Shown: positions 23,396-36,964, numbered from the stretch's first letter. The stretch: 64,000 nucleotides of DNA from Spisula solida (GCA_947247005.1 OX365947.1:33932760-33996759), one strand, 5' to 3'. The notes: a model not told the origin generated them from the letters alone. Program-made: numbers and translations.

Positions 23396-25689
23396 CCTTA
23401 GCAGTATAACTCCAATTTTGCCTATTATGCAATCCATAACTACAAACCACCATACAGACAAGCTATTAAGAACATGTACCGTAATATACAATTTGTCACA
23501 AAAGATACACAAAATGGATTTCTTCTTTTTGTTCATTATGACTGAGATGTCAAATACAAAATAAGTGAAAGATGAAAAATGAAGACGACTAACAATGTAT
23601 TACTAACAAAATATTCACTGCCTCATTCCCTTCTCAAATTTGTCAAAACCTTCCCAAGCTGACACTTAGCATCAAACCATTTTTCCTTAAAATTTTAGAT
23701 TTAACTAAATATGAACATCTATCTAGAAATTCTACTTACAGAAATAACAGGCATTATTTTTATAAATAAACTGTCACCACAATAGAATGCCATATATAAC
23801 AATTAATCAATAGCTACGGATTGTGCAATACTCATATATCAAGACAAAACTTGATCCCATGCTTCAAGACTCAATGGATTGTGGAATACTCTTGTCATGT
23901 ATCAAGTCAGACCTTGTTTCTATGCTCTAAGACTCATAGATTGTGCAATACACTGACTCAACAAGCTTTATGCATATTATATGAGAGCTAGCTATATAAT
24001 ATGGTGTGTGTTACAAGTCACAACCTATGACTATGTAGCTTACATGAGACATTCATACGTTTCTAGAGATCAATAGTGATGTCAACCAGCAAGCTCTATT
24101 TAACTCAGTATACAATTATCCTCACAGAAATTGATCTACTCTGCTGACAAAGAAATATGAGGTTCAACATAAAACGCTAATATAAGTGACGTTATGTCCA
24201 CAAAGACTGTCTGAGTATGTATAATAAACCTACACCAATGTATCTACATTATTACTGACCATTGTTTGGCACAAAAAGATATTACCTCATTTTTGGTGCT
24301 AAAGCATTTTAAGTAGTTTTGCAATAACCATCAAATTTTATAAATTGTATAAAAAATGAAAATAATTTCTGCCTTATAGTTAAAGTTATAAGAAAGGATC
24401 ATCATCAAATTTCATACTCTTAAACAGATTTGTTTAAACTAAACTCTCTAAATCACAAATAGTCATATTTTGCTTACTTAGGCAAAAAAAACCACCAGAC
24501 TTTATTTTGTTCCATGAAACTTCTAAAATCTTTCCTTAAGCAGACGACTATGAGTGTTTGCCAAATGTGAAGGTATTATTGATTTCTCCGATAAAGTTAA
24601 TACGGTAGTTGACAAGAATATCTGACATTTCGAGGGGGTGGAAAGAATTACACTGTAGGGAAGGGAGGTAATAATGTATGGCATTAATAGGAATACAAGA
24701 ATTAAAGCTAGAAAATCACATAGCATTGATATAATGTGGGTGACACACAATTACATACCATTGTTATCATAAGTGTGGTGAAACAGTCATAATTAACAGG
24801 AATTATTATCCACATAGTTAACTATAAGTATTAGTTGAGTCATATTTGTGTCGAAAATGACATCACAATCTTTGATGACAAATTCATAATATTTGCTACT
24901 ATGTACGTAACATGTACACAATTTTTGAGTAAAATATGTACAAAATGTCACATTCACACAATATGCAGAATAATGATCATTCTAATAGGTGTACATACCA
25001 ATAACAGTACCGTGGGTCACGACACATTTCAAATATTTCACACAAAACTTTAACATTACTTAACTCAGTTATAAAGCTTGAATCAGTAACAGAATTTTTG
25101 TGTCAAATACAAGAAATATGAATAAATACACGAGTATACCATATTGTCTCTACATACTATAATCTCTATAATATAATCAACTAAATAAGACTTGATCTAA
25201 CACAGTACATCCTTAATATTAGGCCCGAGTGTATTAGTCACTAAGATTATACAACATCATTATCATCAATAATTCAGAGTTCAAAGTCACCAGTGACCAA
25301 TACATCAAATTGTTATTTAATACATTCGATAATTTGAATTCTCATTTGTTTGTCAGCATTGGTCAGTTTACAGTCATCAACAGGTACCTTTAGAACAAAT
25401 TCAATGTCTATCACATGGAGTATTTGCTTAATATGGTAAAATATTAGAATATAAGTTATTTTCCTCTAACATTTGATGTAATACTAGTCATGAGCAGTAG
25501 CCTATTTTCAAACTACAAACTTGAAATATATATAAGTTACGTTACACAATGTTTAATCTATATAGATCCTGATTGACCGGTATCAGAGGCTGTATGTTAA
25601 CATGTGGCATAACACATGGTACAATATTCCAAACATAAGGTCAAAATAAAAGTCACAACACTATAATTATATCCATAAACATGTTCATT

Positions 25690-25918
25690 GAAACCATGGT
25701 TACATTCTCAGTGACCATGGAACATGGTTACAGTATTAAGTAACCTTAGTCACCAGCTATGTAACACAACCATGGTTACAGCATTTAGCAACCATGGTTG
25801 CAGTGTAAGAAACCATGGTTACAGACTTACAGCAAAAAATACCATGGTTGCAGCATAAGAAACCATGGTTACAGCATCATTTATCATGGTTACAGCATAA
25901 GAAACCATGGTTACACTG
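25690..25918 (+). repeat. 20-bp minisatellite with a palindromic core
   Basis: Diverged units of accatggttacagcataaga recur. Most hold the palindrome aaccatggtt. Divergence is high at the left edge. Confidence 0.8.
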
Positions 25919-26142
25919 GTGCATTAAAGTTAAGTGAAAAATCAAATATACAAAATAATATGGTGAACAAACCAATCAGTATTGCATACAGCCAAGATAA
26001 TAATAATGAATAAATGAACAGAGAATGAATAAAAAACAAAAGTACAAAATCTTGACAATAGTAAATATGTTCCAAAGTGCAATATGTCTTCATGTAATAT
26101 CATCCTCAGATGCTGCAGCATCAGAACTTGCATCTGTCTATA

Positions 26143-26148
26143 TTTAAT
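26143..26148 (-). terminator. Candidate poly(A) signal ATTAAA for the GPI isoform
   Basis: The plus strand reads tttaat, that is ATTAAA on the gene's strand, about 170 bases past the GPI-form stop. It is the commonest variant hexamer but weak evidence alone in AT-rich DNA. Confidence 0.3.
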
Positions 26149-26317
26149 ATACTGTAAAACTTTCAGACACATTTATCATTATATATGATAGCAACTTAAT
26201 AACAGAGTGGAATAACAGCTCGACTTTGTATATATTTTAGTTGCCACATATAATGTTAATGCAGAAATGACTAGATGCTATAAGTAAATGAAAGTTGACA
26301 CGTAACAACAAGATTTA

Positions 26318-26433
26318 CTACACAGAGAACATCAAGCATGCTGTTAAAGCCGCAATACAGGAGAGTATTGTCACTGGAGTGGTCACCGCTACGACTCTTG
26401 GGGCCCCACCAGTAGCTGGATTGTAACGGGGAT
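26318..26433 (-). CDS. NCAM1-like: Alternative terminal exon encoding a GPI-anchor signal
   Basis: The acceptor CCATTTTTCAG|ATCCC is phase 1 and fits the 41331 donor exactly (G|AT = Asp). The exon reads (D)PRYNPATGGAPRVVAV, then TTPVTILSCIAALTACLMFSV and TAG at 26318-26320. A hydrophilic stretch with small residues (ATGGA), a plausible omega site, leads into about 20 hydrophobic residues at the extreme C-terminus with no charged tail, which is the classic GPI transamidase signal. NCAM-120 and some Fas2 isoforms are GPI-linked. As in vertebrate NCAM, the exon lies between the last FN3 exon and the transmembrane exon. It is too short to show in ordinary ORF screens. The cleavage site is inferred. 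Confidence 0.9.
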
Positions 26434-26751
26434 CTGAAAAATGGGAATGAAAGGGGTCAGTGCAGGCATACACATTTCATACAGTAGATTCATAGCACCA
26501 TTCATGTACCAACAACATCTCTCAATTATAGTATCAACTTTGCAGTGAATCCAAGTAGAACTATCTGGGTAGCTGGTCGAGACACATTATCATTATTATA
26601 TGATATATAATTTACCCATTTCCAAAATTGTTGCAAAAAACATAACCTTTAATTAGTGTCACACAACTGCATTCTAGACAAGTTAATGTCCAGGCATATA
26701 CAATCAAGCTCTGATACCTGACTGGTAGTAACTAACTTTTATTGGACTCTA

Positions 26752-26935
26752 TACAGAACTCCAGGACTCCAGGACTCCAACACCCAATTAACGACACCCA
26801 ATTATTTTTACTGGACCCAGACACCCAATTAACAACACCAACTTCATATTACAGAACTCTTACACCCAACTCACTTTACTGGACTCTGTGACACCCAATT
26901 AACAACACCCTCTTTACTTTACTGGACTCTTTAAG
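26752..26935 (+). repeat. Degenerate tandem repeat, 'acacccaattaacaacacc'
   Basis: Blocks of acacccaattaacaacaccc alternate with tttactggactct in a loose array of about five units. Confidence 0.6.
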
Positions 26936-28079
26936 AAACTCACTTTGCTGGTACCAAAAAGTATAACATTGCCATTCATTTTGAAAGATAAATGAAAGTC
27001 ATAAAGAGGGCAGAGAATAATCCCTTTTTCTGACATTGGATTGGCACAGTGTCAGCAGCTTATGTGTAATTATTCACGAATATTGTAAGATTCTGAAAAC
27101 TAATCATTAAGATATCAATCATAGAGGAGAAAAAGCAACCCGCTAGTATAACAAACTTGATATATTGGATTGTACAATATACTGGACTAACTATTTATAT
27201 AAAACAGCAATATGAATTCATTTCAGGACAATTTCCCATTCATATAGAGAAGTACTATTGATGTCCGAGTAGCATTGTATTGAGAACAGACAATCAATCA
27301 TCATAAATTGCAAAGACTTGATGTTCCAGGGAAAGGTTTAAGAAACAGTTCCTAGAATCTGGCGATCATAGAACTGAGCATGTCGCTTGTAATTCGTTCT
27401 TTATGCACAAGACATTCTAGAGTTGATTATACGCCCGATAGACGGAATCTCAGTTAGCATGGTATTGTATGTAAATTTAATATGCTTACCAGAGATGCAA
27501 TGCATTTCTTAAGCACAAAGAAGTAAGTTATCATATAATTATTAATTCTAGTGGAAGTTTCAAGATTTTAGGAGCAAATATGTTAATTATGATGGTCGGT
27601 ATAATGGTTACCTTAACTTTTTGAATATGGAATAATTATGGAGAAATAAAATGTGTACAATTTTCTGTTTCCCTGCAATTCTTGTTAACATGTATAAAAT
27701 GTATTACTATTTTTATATCTTTTGATGGCCATCAGAACTTACTTATATGAATACCAATATAAAGAGGAGGGCAAAGCATGCACACACACACACTAGATAT
27801 TCCTCGAACCTGAATCTATATCTTGTGAACAATTACGTCAGCATATTCTTACAAAGTCACCAAATCACAGGTTAAGTCTCCATGCCAACAGAATTGATTT
27901 AACAGAGTGAAGAAGTAAGAAATGATTATTGTAGAAATAAGACATCTTTATTATTCTAACAATTACCTACCGGGATCAAACATTGACAATTATCTTACAA
28001 TGTTACCCGAACACTGACAATTACTAAAGACAACTAAATCTGGATCCCTACATTAAAGGTTCATCTTATTAACAGACTA

Positions 28080-30012
28080 GGACAATGTTTTCAACCACCA
28101 TCAACAAGACCAACAAACATAACCAGACACAGGGACCATGTTTTCTAAAACCATAATCAGACAGAAACCATACACCATTGTAATATTCTATTTATGCTGA
28201 GTGCTAAGAAAATGTGGCCCCAGTATTTGACTCAAACAATTTTTCCATTGCTTTAAACAAATATAACCACACTGGGACAATGTTTTCACCAAATATAAAC
28301 CAACTGGGACAATGTTTTAACAAAATATAAACAGACAAGGGACAATGTTTTCACTAAATATAAACATACTGGGGCAATGTGTTCACCAAATATAAACACA
28401 CTGGGACAATGTTTTCAACAAATATAAACATACTGGGGCAATGTATTCACCAACTTAAAACACACTGGGACAATTTTTTCACCAAATATGTTTTTAAACC
28501 ATCATTAACAGACTGGGACAATGTTTTCACAAAATATAAACAGACAGGGACAATGTTTCCAAACAATCATAAACAGACTGGGACAATGTTTTCCAACCAT
28601 CACAAACAGACTGGGACAATGTTTTCCCACCACAAAAACTGACTGGAACAATGTTTCCACCACAAAAACTGACTAGGACAATGTTTTCACCAACTTATAA
28701 ACAGACAGTGGAAATGTGTTCACCAAATATAAACAGACTGGGACCATGTTTTTTGGAACTATATTTCACCCCAGCATAAACACATATTTAGACAGAGAAA
28801 ATGTTTACCCCCATCATTAATAGAGTGGGACAATGTTTCACCTAATTTAAACACACCTATAAACATACTGGGGAAATGTGTTCACCAAATAAACAGACTA
28901 GGAAAATGCTTTCACCAAATATAAACAGACTAGGGAAATGTTTTCCAACCATCATAAACAGACTGGGACAATGTTTCCCACCACATTAACAGACTGGGAC
29001 AATGTTTCCCACCACATTAACAGACTGGGACAATGTTTTCCAACCACCATAAACGGACTTGGACAATGTTTCTCACCCATCATAAAGAGACTGGGACAAT
29101 GTTTTCCCACCCATCACAAAGAGACAGGGACAATGTTTCCCACCACATTAACAGACTGGGACAATGTTTTCCAACCATCATAAACAGACTGGGACAATGT
29201 TTCCCACCCATCACAAAGAGACAGGGACAATGTTTCCCACCACATTAACAGACTGGGACAATGTTTTCCAACCATCATAAACGGACTGGGAAAATGTTTC
29301 TCACCTATCATAAAGAGACAGGGACAATGTTTCCCGCCCATCATAAACAGACTTAGGACAATGTTTCCCACCACATTAACTGACTGGGACAATGTTTCCC
29401 ACCACATTAACAGACTAGGACAATGTTTTCCAACCATCATAAACAGACTGGGACAATGTTTTCCAACCATCATAAACAGACTGGGACAATGTTTTCCAAC
29501 CATCATAAACAGACTGGGACAATGTTTTCCAACCATCATAAACAGACTGGGACAATGTTTTCCAACCATCATAAACAGACTGGGACAATGTTTTCCAACC
29601 ATCATAAACAGACTGGGACAATGTTTTCCAACCATCATAAACAGACTGGGACAATGTTTTCCAACCATCATAAACAGACAGGGACAATGTTTTCCAACCA
29701 TCATAAACAGACTGGGACAATGTTTTCCAACTATCATAAACAGACTGGGACAATGTTTTCCAACCATCATAAACAGACTGGGACAATGTTTTCCCACCAC
29801 ATTAACAGACTGGGACAATGTTTTCCCACCACATTAACAGACTGGGACAATGTTTTCCAACCATCATAAACAGACTGGGACAATGTTTTCCAACTATCAT
29901 AAACAGACTGGGCCAATGTTTTCCAACCATCATAAGCAGACTGGGACAATGTTTTCCAACTATCATTAACAGACTGGGACAATGTTTTCCCACTATCATA
30001 AACAGATGGGAA
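28080..30012 (+). repeat. 33-bp minisatellite, about 55 units, with a homogeneous core
   Basis: The unit is cagactgggacaatgttttc plus caaccatcataaa. Units are diverged at 28080-28900, mixed with a ccaccacatta variant at 28950-29400, and nearly identical at 29410-29790. Because 33 is a multiple of 3, long periodic frames run on both strands, up to 234 codons on the minus strand. They have no splice or codon support and are artefacts of the array. Confidence 0.95.
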
Positions 30013-30454
30013 CATCAATATCTTTAGACTGTTTCATATCCTCTACATAGACTGGTGCCATGTATTTTCATTGCATGTTGTTGATACATGAACTGTTTGC
30101 TATCTATATAAAATACACATATGAATATAATACATTGTAACATATAATGCATTTATATTGGTATACACAATTGTTGCCTTTTGTCGCACTGGTAAGGGTT
30201 ACATGTTTGTTAAGTCCATCCATCAAATGCAGTACAATGAAACAGGCACATATAGTACAAGATTGAAAGCACATATTACACATATACAAGTCAGTGAATC
30301 AATTAACAAAGCAAACTAAATCAAGCAATAAATAAATAATATAAGTAACAAACTTTGGACTAAAGCAATATAAAATAACAACAAACCCCACTTAAAGCAA
30401 TGAAAAGGAAACACATTTGTGTGATCTAAAGGGTGTAAGTCATAATATCATAAT

Positions 30455-30550
30455 TAAACATTAAAATCACTATTTATCGAGAGGGTTGAATTTTCATCGA
30501 TTTCATTTTTAACCTTGACCACAAAAGCTAATCTAACCAGGATCACTGTA
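30455..30550 (+). mobile_element. Partial, diverged relative of the TA-flanked MITE family
   Basis: It shares the order taaaatcac-tattta-tcgagagggttgaattttcatcgatttc-gttaacc..gac..aaagctaatc with the left half of 37774-37993. No right end is seen. Confidence 0.5.
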
Positions 30551-31027
30551 GTACAAATCTAGCTCACTTTAAACCCCTGGAGCATGGTCGCAGCTTGCAA
30601 ATATCAAACCATCTTTCCTAAACAACCAAATATCAAACCATCTTTCATAAGCAACGTCATTATGACATCATATTTTTCATTCCTCCCATTAAATTCCCTA
30701 GTTTTTTTTTGATAGATTGCAAGACTTTATTTTTCTAACTTTCCTTTTCTAGAAAGGTTCACCTTTAAACACAATTTACTCAGTTTTGGATGTGAAATAC
30801 ATTGAAGTCTGTATGAGAGGTGTAATAATTGCCTTCTTTTGTTATCTGAGTGAACAAATACAAGTAAATCTTTCACAAATTGTCATTACCATATACCACA
30901 TGTATGTTTTACTCAGGAACAAACCAACATGCCATGCTTCCATAATATATAATTGAAACATTTTAGCAACATTTCATTAAAACAAGAGCACCGCAAGATG
31001 GACGCCATGCTCGCTTTGTCACATTTC

Positions 31028-31305
31028 TACCTAAAGTTATTGAGGGAAACAGATTTCCTTTTTAGCATCAGTGACTTTGACACCATCTTTCAGCTCAGAC
31101 AACCTTCCGTACCTCCTACACAAAAAGTTACATCACAATTTCTCCTTCCTACCTAAAGTTATTGAGGGAAACAGATTTCCTTTTTAGCATCAGTGACTTT
31201 GACACCATCTTTCAGCTCAGACAACCTACCGTACCTCCTACACAAACAGTTACATCACAATTTCTCCTTCCTAACTAATGTTATTGAGCAGAAACAGATT
31301 TTCAA
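31028..31305 (+). repeat. 122-bp tandem duplication (two units and part of a third)
   Basis: Copies start with tacctaaagttattgaggga at 31028 and 31150, and a diverged third starts at 31272 (taactaatgttattgag). The first two are almost identical, implying a recent duplication. Confidence 0.9.
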
Positions 31306-31837
31306 ATTTTAGTAACACTGCAGGCTTAGAAGTTCAACCAGCCCCACTAGATCCAAGTGGCATTGTCTCACAGTACAGCTAGTTTCATCGCAGTTTCTCA
31401 TTCTTAACGGAGATTATTGTTTCCAGATAAATCTTTGAGGAGTGTACAATCTTTACATTTCCGTAAGGTACCTTAATTAGCCTATAAATAGTAACAAATG
31501 AAAATTCTGCACAATATAACACAGATTGGCCTTAAAATAACTTTCTTTCATTCCTGTTATTATATAGCACTGATCGTGACCATATCTGTATGGCGTTTCG
31601 GCGAAATTGACTACATAATTTTAGGTATAACCCCATGTCAACAAGGATTATGTTTGTTCCGAGATACCCCGATAATATAATAGGGACTTAACTCTCTAAG
31701 ATCATTATGCAGAATATTATTTCAATGTCATTTGTTACAATATTACTGTATAATGATTTTCACTCCGTTCATGAATGAAAAACTGTAAATGTCAAATGTC
31801 TATATATGGTGGTAGTGGGAAGACAATTGATCGTATC

Positions 31838-31872
31838 TATCATTATTATTATTATCATTATTATTATTATCT
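31838..31872 (+). repeat. ATT microsatellite
   Basis: A run of att/atc trinucleotides. A shorter one lies at about 35563-35580. Confidence 0.85.
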
Positions 31873-31964
31873 CATGGACACTCATGAATATGCTCAATTA
31901 ACACGATTCTGAGACTAGTTTATATTAATCATTCAAATTGCAATTTCAAATAAAGCATTAAATG

Positions 31965-32385
31965 ATTCTGATTGGCCTTTGAATGGAACATGAATATATA
32001 CAATTCTGATTGACCTTTGAATGCAACATGAATATATACAATTCTGATTGGCCTTTGAATGTAACATGAATATATACAATTCTTATTGGCCTTTGAATGC
32101 AACATGAATATATACAATTCTGATTGGCCTTTGAATGTAACATGAATATATACAATTCTGATTGGCCTTTGAATGTAACATGAATATATACAATTCTGAT
32201 TGGCCTTTGAATGCAACATGAATATATACAATTCTGATTGGCCTTTGAATGTAACATATGAATATATACAATTCTGATTGGCCTTTGAATGTAACATGAA
32301 TATATACAATTCTGATTGGCCTTTGAATGTAACATGAATATATACAATTCTGATTGGCCTTTGAATGTAACATGAATATATACAG
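31965..32385 (+). repeat. 38-bp minisatellite, 11 units
   Basis: The unit is aatatatacaattctgattg plus gcctttgaatgtaacatg. Variation is limited (gtaac/gcaac, one 2-bp insertion near 32258). The periodic minus-strand frames of up to 155 codons are artefacts. Confidence 0.95.
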
Positions 32386-32730
32386 TCAGGTCTCATTACA
32401 ATGACACCCGATATGTTTTAATGACACCAATTGATGAGGACGAATTCTGAACAACGTTATTTGTATCCGTTATAACGGAATATTCACCTATCGACTCTGA
32501 CACCAAATGATGAAATACTCAATATTCTGACATTGACCAAGGACTAATTTTCCCACCTAAAATATCGGCTTTATATACGGTCACCGCCTAAGCATGTAGC
32601 CTAACCATGTAATGATATGTGTGAAAAACATCCTAACTGCTCTCATTATAATCCTGGAACCTGACACCCTGAACAGCACAGTAGAGTTACATTCAGTTTT
32701 GTGTACTACAGCTCGCACATTCGTAATCAT

Positions 32731-32802
32731 GGGAGATAAGCAAAGTCACCGCAGATATTTGTACGAAGGGAAATAAGCAAAGTCACCGCAGATATTTGTA
32801 TT
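32731..32802 (+). repeat. Short tandem duplication
   Basis: The segment gataagcaaagtcaccgcag plus atatttgta occurs twice in a row, with gaaataagc in place of gagataagc in the second copy. Confidence 0.75.
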
Positions 32803-33444
32803 TCGAAATCGTAATCTTTGCAAAATAAACAATGTTTAATTTATTACTTAATATATGAATTCACCAATTCTTAAAGACAATAATATGGTAACATTTACGA
32901 CAAAATGAATTACCGTTTTATTCTCTAGGGCGTAATATTTTTATAGGTTATTGTAGTAGTGTCCGGACACTTTTAAATTCGGACGAACTTTATTTGGAGC
33001 TTTCTTGAGGCATCACTTATTATTTTAAATATTATTTTTATGTAAGCATAATAATTTTATACTGCTGATTTTGCTGAATATGTCAATTTAATTACGTAAT
33101 AGATTATGTATGCGTAATTAATTGATATCTTCCAAATCAAAATTCTAGGCACCAGTGAAATTCAGAACACTGACAAGTTCTTTATAACAACATTTTGTTT
33201 GGGAACGTTACCAGCGTTGTTGAATCAAGACCTGACAGTACATGGACAATAACCAAAGGCAATCAAGATAGAAAATTGTCATCATTATGCTATGTATTAC
33301 TCCTGACCAATATTGAACTTCTTCGTTTTAAGTTTTCTGACAGCTAAAACTAGGCATTATAGTCCTTTTGCTGTGGAAACTGGGTCATTCGGCTAGTTAT
33401 AATTTATTATACTTTTCGACAGCTTGGACTTGGGCGGATCTGCG

Positions 33445-33572
33445 CTTGTTTAGTTGGGCATTGTGTCTTTGTGTGTTTTATGTTTCCTGTGCTTGGTTGG
33501 TTCAGTTGGGCACTGTGTTTTGTGTGTTTTTAATGTTTTCTGTGCTTGGCTGGTTAAGTTGGGTGCTGCCTT
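33445..33572 (+). repeat. ~75-bp degenerate tandem repeat
   Basis: ttagttgggcattgtg...gtgtgttttatgtttcctgtgcttgg is followed by two related copies (gttcagttgggcactgtg and gttaagttgggtgctg). Confidence 0.65.
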
Positions 33573-34212
33573 CCCTGTCTGACTTAATATAATCTTTTTG
33601 CAGGTTATAGCAAACAAGGTTTAGGTGGGTGACTGTAACAGTAATAAACCAAACAGGAATAGAAAAATATATAACATAAAATCAAGAAGGTGGCCCTGCA
33701 GGTGGGTCATGACTCAGATTCAACCAGTATAGGATAACTTTGTTTACCCAGTTGAACCTCGACACCCAATAATCAGGTTTGTAATATAAAACTTAACTTA
33801 ATATAAATCAAATAAATAAATCTCAAAACAGGGAAATGAAACTTAAAACTCATGCACAAGACCTGTCTATATAAACAGAATCGTAATGCACATACCATGC
33901 ATGCAAAATTATAATGTATAAAAATAAGATAAAGCAAGAACTACAGACCACATGCAATAGAAATGTTTCAGCACCTAGCATTTCTGACTTCTTAATTGTT
34001 AAACAAATCAACTAAAACATACCAATATATATAATGATATAACTGGGTGCAAAATATATATGAAAAGAAATCAATCAAATTTTTTACTGATGTTATGATC
34101 AAATGTCTATAAAATCTTTCGAAAAATAAGTAAAACAGCACATTGCTGACTGTTTACAACTAGTATTTCATGTACAATGAAACTTTAATGGAAAAAATAA
34201 TAGAATCATCAC

Positions 34213-34345
34213 TCAGGTTGGCCTGATAGTAAATGGCTGTCCATACTATAGCAGGTTGGCCTAATAATAAATGGCTGTCCATACTATAGCTAAGTGGTCA
34301 TACTGGCAATAAATGGCTGTCCATACTTATTACAGCAGGGTGGTC
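34213..34345 (+). repeat. Three-unit tandem repeat
   Basis: aataaatggctgtccatact recurs at roughly 45-55 bp spacing with atagcaggttggcct linkers. The last unit is diverged. Confidence 0.7.
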
Positions 34346-34389
34346 ATACTTTATGAAGATTTAAGTCAATAAACAACAGAGAAAATCTT

Positions 34390-34560
34390 CTAATCTTCTG
34401 GGAAGCCGGGTGATCTAGATGTGGGGAATGCTTTGAGAATTAACAAGAATCAACCAAAATGCTCCGTTTCCCAGGTGTATGAATGGGTACCTCCGAGGGT
34501 CAAAAGCTGTGGCTGCCATCAGTGCCAAGTGTTACAGCAGAAATTGTGACTCACTGACTG
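34390..34560 (+). mobile_element. Possible SINE-like fragment
   Basis: The stretch with tgctccgtttcccaggtgta and tgaatgggtacctccgaggg resembles the conserved tails of some invertebrate SINEs, judged from memory only. No A/B promoter boxes or tail were identified. Confidence 0.25.
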
Positions 34561-35637
34561 GGGAAATCATGAGTGTACAGTTTACTAAACAGATGCGAGT
34601 CTAAAAGAAGACTTTTAATTCATTGATATTAAAATTGGTATTTACTTTTAATTCTCTCAAAACTTGCCCGTTATTACTGGCTTGTCCTATTTTTGGAGAG
34701 GTCATACGGTATGTTTTACTGTATTTTTTTCTGTAATGTTGTAATATTGTCCAAACTTTATCATAACTTGCCAAATGTGCTTCATTTTCTAAATCAAGTT
34801 GTATACAATCAACAAAACCTAAGTGTGACCGATGAAAAGGTCACAAACACTTGCCGACATTTTGGAAATGGATCGATTACAACAGCGCTCGTAAAAGATA
34901 AGCTGAGCATCATGAATATTGATAAGGTTTCACAATAATTTCGCTAGATAGCGAGGTAAGCGTTTTCAAATAGATAAATCCTGCTTCAATCCCCAACATT
35001 TAACTAGTTGGATAATCTACAGGACAGAAAATTTCAAAAATAGAGTTCTGTAATAAGTACCAAGATCAATGTCTGTATAAGTTGGGTTTTTTTCAACCAT
35101 ATATCCATAACTATGCATCTGGTTGTTACATTTTAAGAACCATAAAAATAATAGATTCATTTTTTCAAACCAAATGGACAAGAAGCTTATTATGACTATC
35201 AGACATTGATATTACTGATCACGAATGACATCTTTTGGAATTTTTGAACGTGAAAGAATAAATGTACTTACAAGAAATTCTATATACGAAATGTAACATT
35301 ATCAAAGTGAGAAAAAAGAATTATGAGGTTATTGCTATGAGGCATTGTGGTGTTTTATACATCGGAAAATGTTAAAACAATATACACAATATATTTCCAG
35401 GTTATCATATGTTCACATCAATAACTACACTTGGAAGAATTTGGCTCCTAAACATCAAATAGATAAATCCTTAATTCGATCTACAACATCCTACATCAAA
35501 CCAGTCAGATAATCAACAGTACAGAAAACTTCAGAAATAGAGAATAAGTACCAATAAAGTCTTTATTATTATTATTATTAAATCCATTGCCTGGCAATAA
35601 TATAATTATGTCATCATGCACCCTTCACTAATCTTTG

Positions 35638-35961
35638 CACGAGAACAACATGATGATTTCATTGCGCGAGAACAACATGATGATTTCATTGCACGAGAAC
35701 AACATGATGATTTCATTGCACGAGAACAACATGATGATTTCATTGCACGAGAACAACATGATGATTTCATTGAACGAGAACAACATGATGATTTCATTGC
35801 ACGAGAACAACATGATGATTTCATTGCACGAGAACAACATGATGATTTCATTGCACGAGAACAACATGATGATTTCATTGCACGAGAACAACATGATGAT
35901 TTCATTGCACGAGAACAACATGATGATTTCATTGCACGAGAACAACATGATGATTTCATTG
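35638..35961 (+). repeat. 27-bp minisatellite, 12 nearly perfect units
   Basis: The unit is cacgagaacaacatgatgat plus ttcattg. Only two units carry a substitution (gcgcgag, gaacgag). All units are in the same codon register, so periodic frames of 128-208 codons are open in several frames on both strands. This is a property of the unit, not evidence of a gene. Confidence 0.97.
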
Positions 35962-36384
35962 CAACTATTTGTTTGCTGCATATGCACAGCACAGGTCAAG
36001 GTCTTCATAAAGCTCACTTCAATGTCCAATCTTTCCAATTCATTAAGACTTGATCATCTCACCAACAATTTGCTACAAACCCTGCTATATATGGTTTCAT
36101 TGATGATGAATAAAATTCCTGCTGCAGATCTCAATTTTAAATTTGATCGTAAATTTATGACTTCCATAACTACTTTGATAAAACAGTACCCAGAACTTCA
36201 TAGAAGAAACAGCATGATATCAGCAGGAGATCACTTTCAGTGTGTATCTATAGGGTCATAAAACACAGTAACTCAAATTAAACTAGTCAGATCTAAAAGC
36301 CAGGTAATCATCACAGATTGGAAAAATCAATAAAATGAAAATAATGGGATGTCATACAACACATCGCTGGCTTTGGAATTCTGC

Positions 36385-36556
36385 ATCTCAAGGCACTTCG
36401 TATGAGCCTATTTTCATGAAAACCATTGACCAAACTGAAGTTAAAAAAACTTTTTTTTCCGTAGGTAATTTGAGTCAGTAATTTTCAGACAGTTGTTTTT
36501 TCTTGTTTTCTCAAAATATTGATTTGTGTACTTATGACTTTCTAATTCTAAGCCAG
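36385..36556 (-). repeat. Dispersed repeat, copy B (inverted relative to 178-308)
   Basis: The reverse complement shares ggcttagaatt, aatcaatattttgagaaaac, aagaaaaaac and tttcatgaaaataggctcat with 178-308, plus about 40 bases absent from that copy. Confidence 0.65.
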
Positions 36557-36867
36557 CAGCATATAAACAGTCGGTGTGTGTACAGATATTTGGAATTCTG
36601 GTGACATTAATGACTGCCATAGAAGAGACATGAAGAAATATTGGAAATATGTTAATTTCTTCCGTAACAGCTCTGACAGATATCTGAATTCACTTATTCC
36701 TTTGCATCAACCATTGCACACAAAAAACTAGAATTTAGCAGAATATCTGAATATTCACCATAATTATTCACAAACAAGGGAGTTAGGAATTCATCTCACA
36801 TTCTATCAATATAAAGCAGTCTATGGTACAAAAATGCAATTAAGATCAAGTTAAAATTTAAAATATG

Positions 36868-36964
36868 CCCTGCATTCAATGAAGAATTACGTGACGCACT
36901 GTTTCGTACCTGTTACATACCAGGTACGAAATGTGCATCACGTAATTCTTCGTTGAATGCAGGG
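36868..36964. mobile_element. 97-bp foldback hairpin element, copy 1
   Basis: ccctgcattcaatgaagaat pairs with attcttcgttgaatgcaggg. The inner arms (acgtgacgcac / gtgcatcacgt and ttcgtacctg / caggtacgaa) continue the stem almost to the centre. It shares sequence with 52051-52128, so it is a mobile foldback family, not a chance palindrome. Confidence 0.85.

Larger units (their letters stand above)
8189..26317 (-). other. Intron between the GPI and transmembrane exons, about 18 kb
   Basis: It is filled by minisatellites and a 1.3-kb transposon listed separately. The stretches 8189-8560, 9190-9510, 9700-10460, 12113-12635, 12721-13255, 14315-16760, 16880-17106, 18837-19594, 20256-23150, 23400-25690 and 25920-26317 hold no coding sequence that I can support. 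They are AT-rich, with scattered short frames that have neither splice context nor recognisable domains. Confidence 0.6.

Noticed and set aside
24523..24750. 75-codon hydrophobic minus-strand frame resembling a membrane segment
   Set aside because: Hydrophobicity follows from T-rich codons; no acceptor in the right phase and no NCAM-like juxtamembrane motif, unlike 7996-8188.
27490..27507. 18-nt phase 1-1 microexon candidate (EMHCIS)
   Set aside because: Needs an AAG acceptor; peptide includes an odd cysteine and histidine for a stalk; likely chance.
29114..29818. 234-codon minus-strand open frame and companions at 29361-29869
   Set aside because: Entirely inside the 33-bp minisatellite; periodic peptide, open in several frames on both strands, no splice or domain support.
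31929..32396. 155-codon minus-strand frame
   Set aside because: Read-through of the 38-bp minisatellite.
35635..36261. 208-codon plus-strand frame with a 27-bp repeat and a non-repetitive tail
   Set aside because: The repeat is open in many frames by construction; the tail has no recognisable domain and lies in an intron of a well-supported gene on the other strand.
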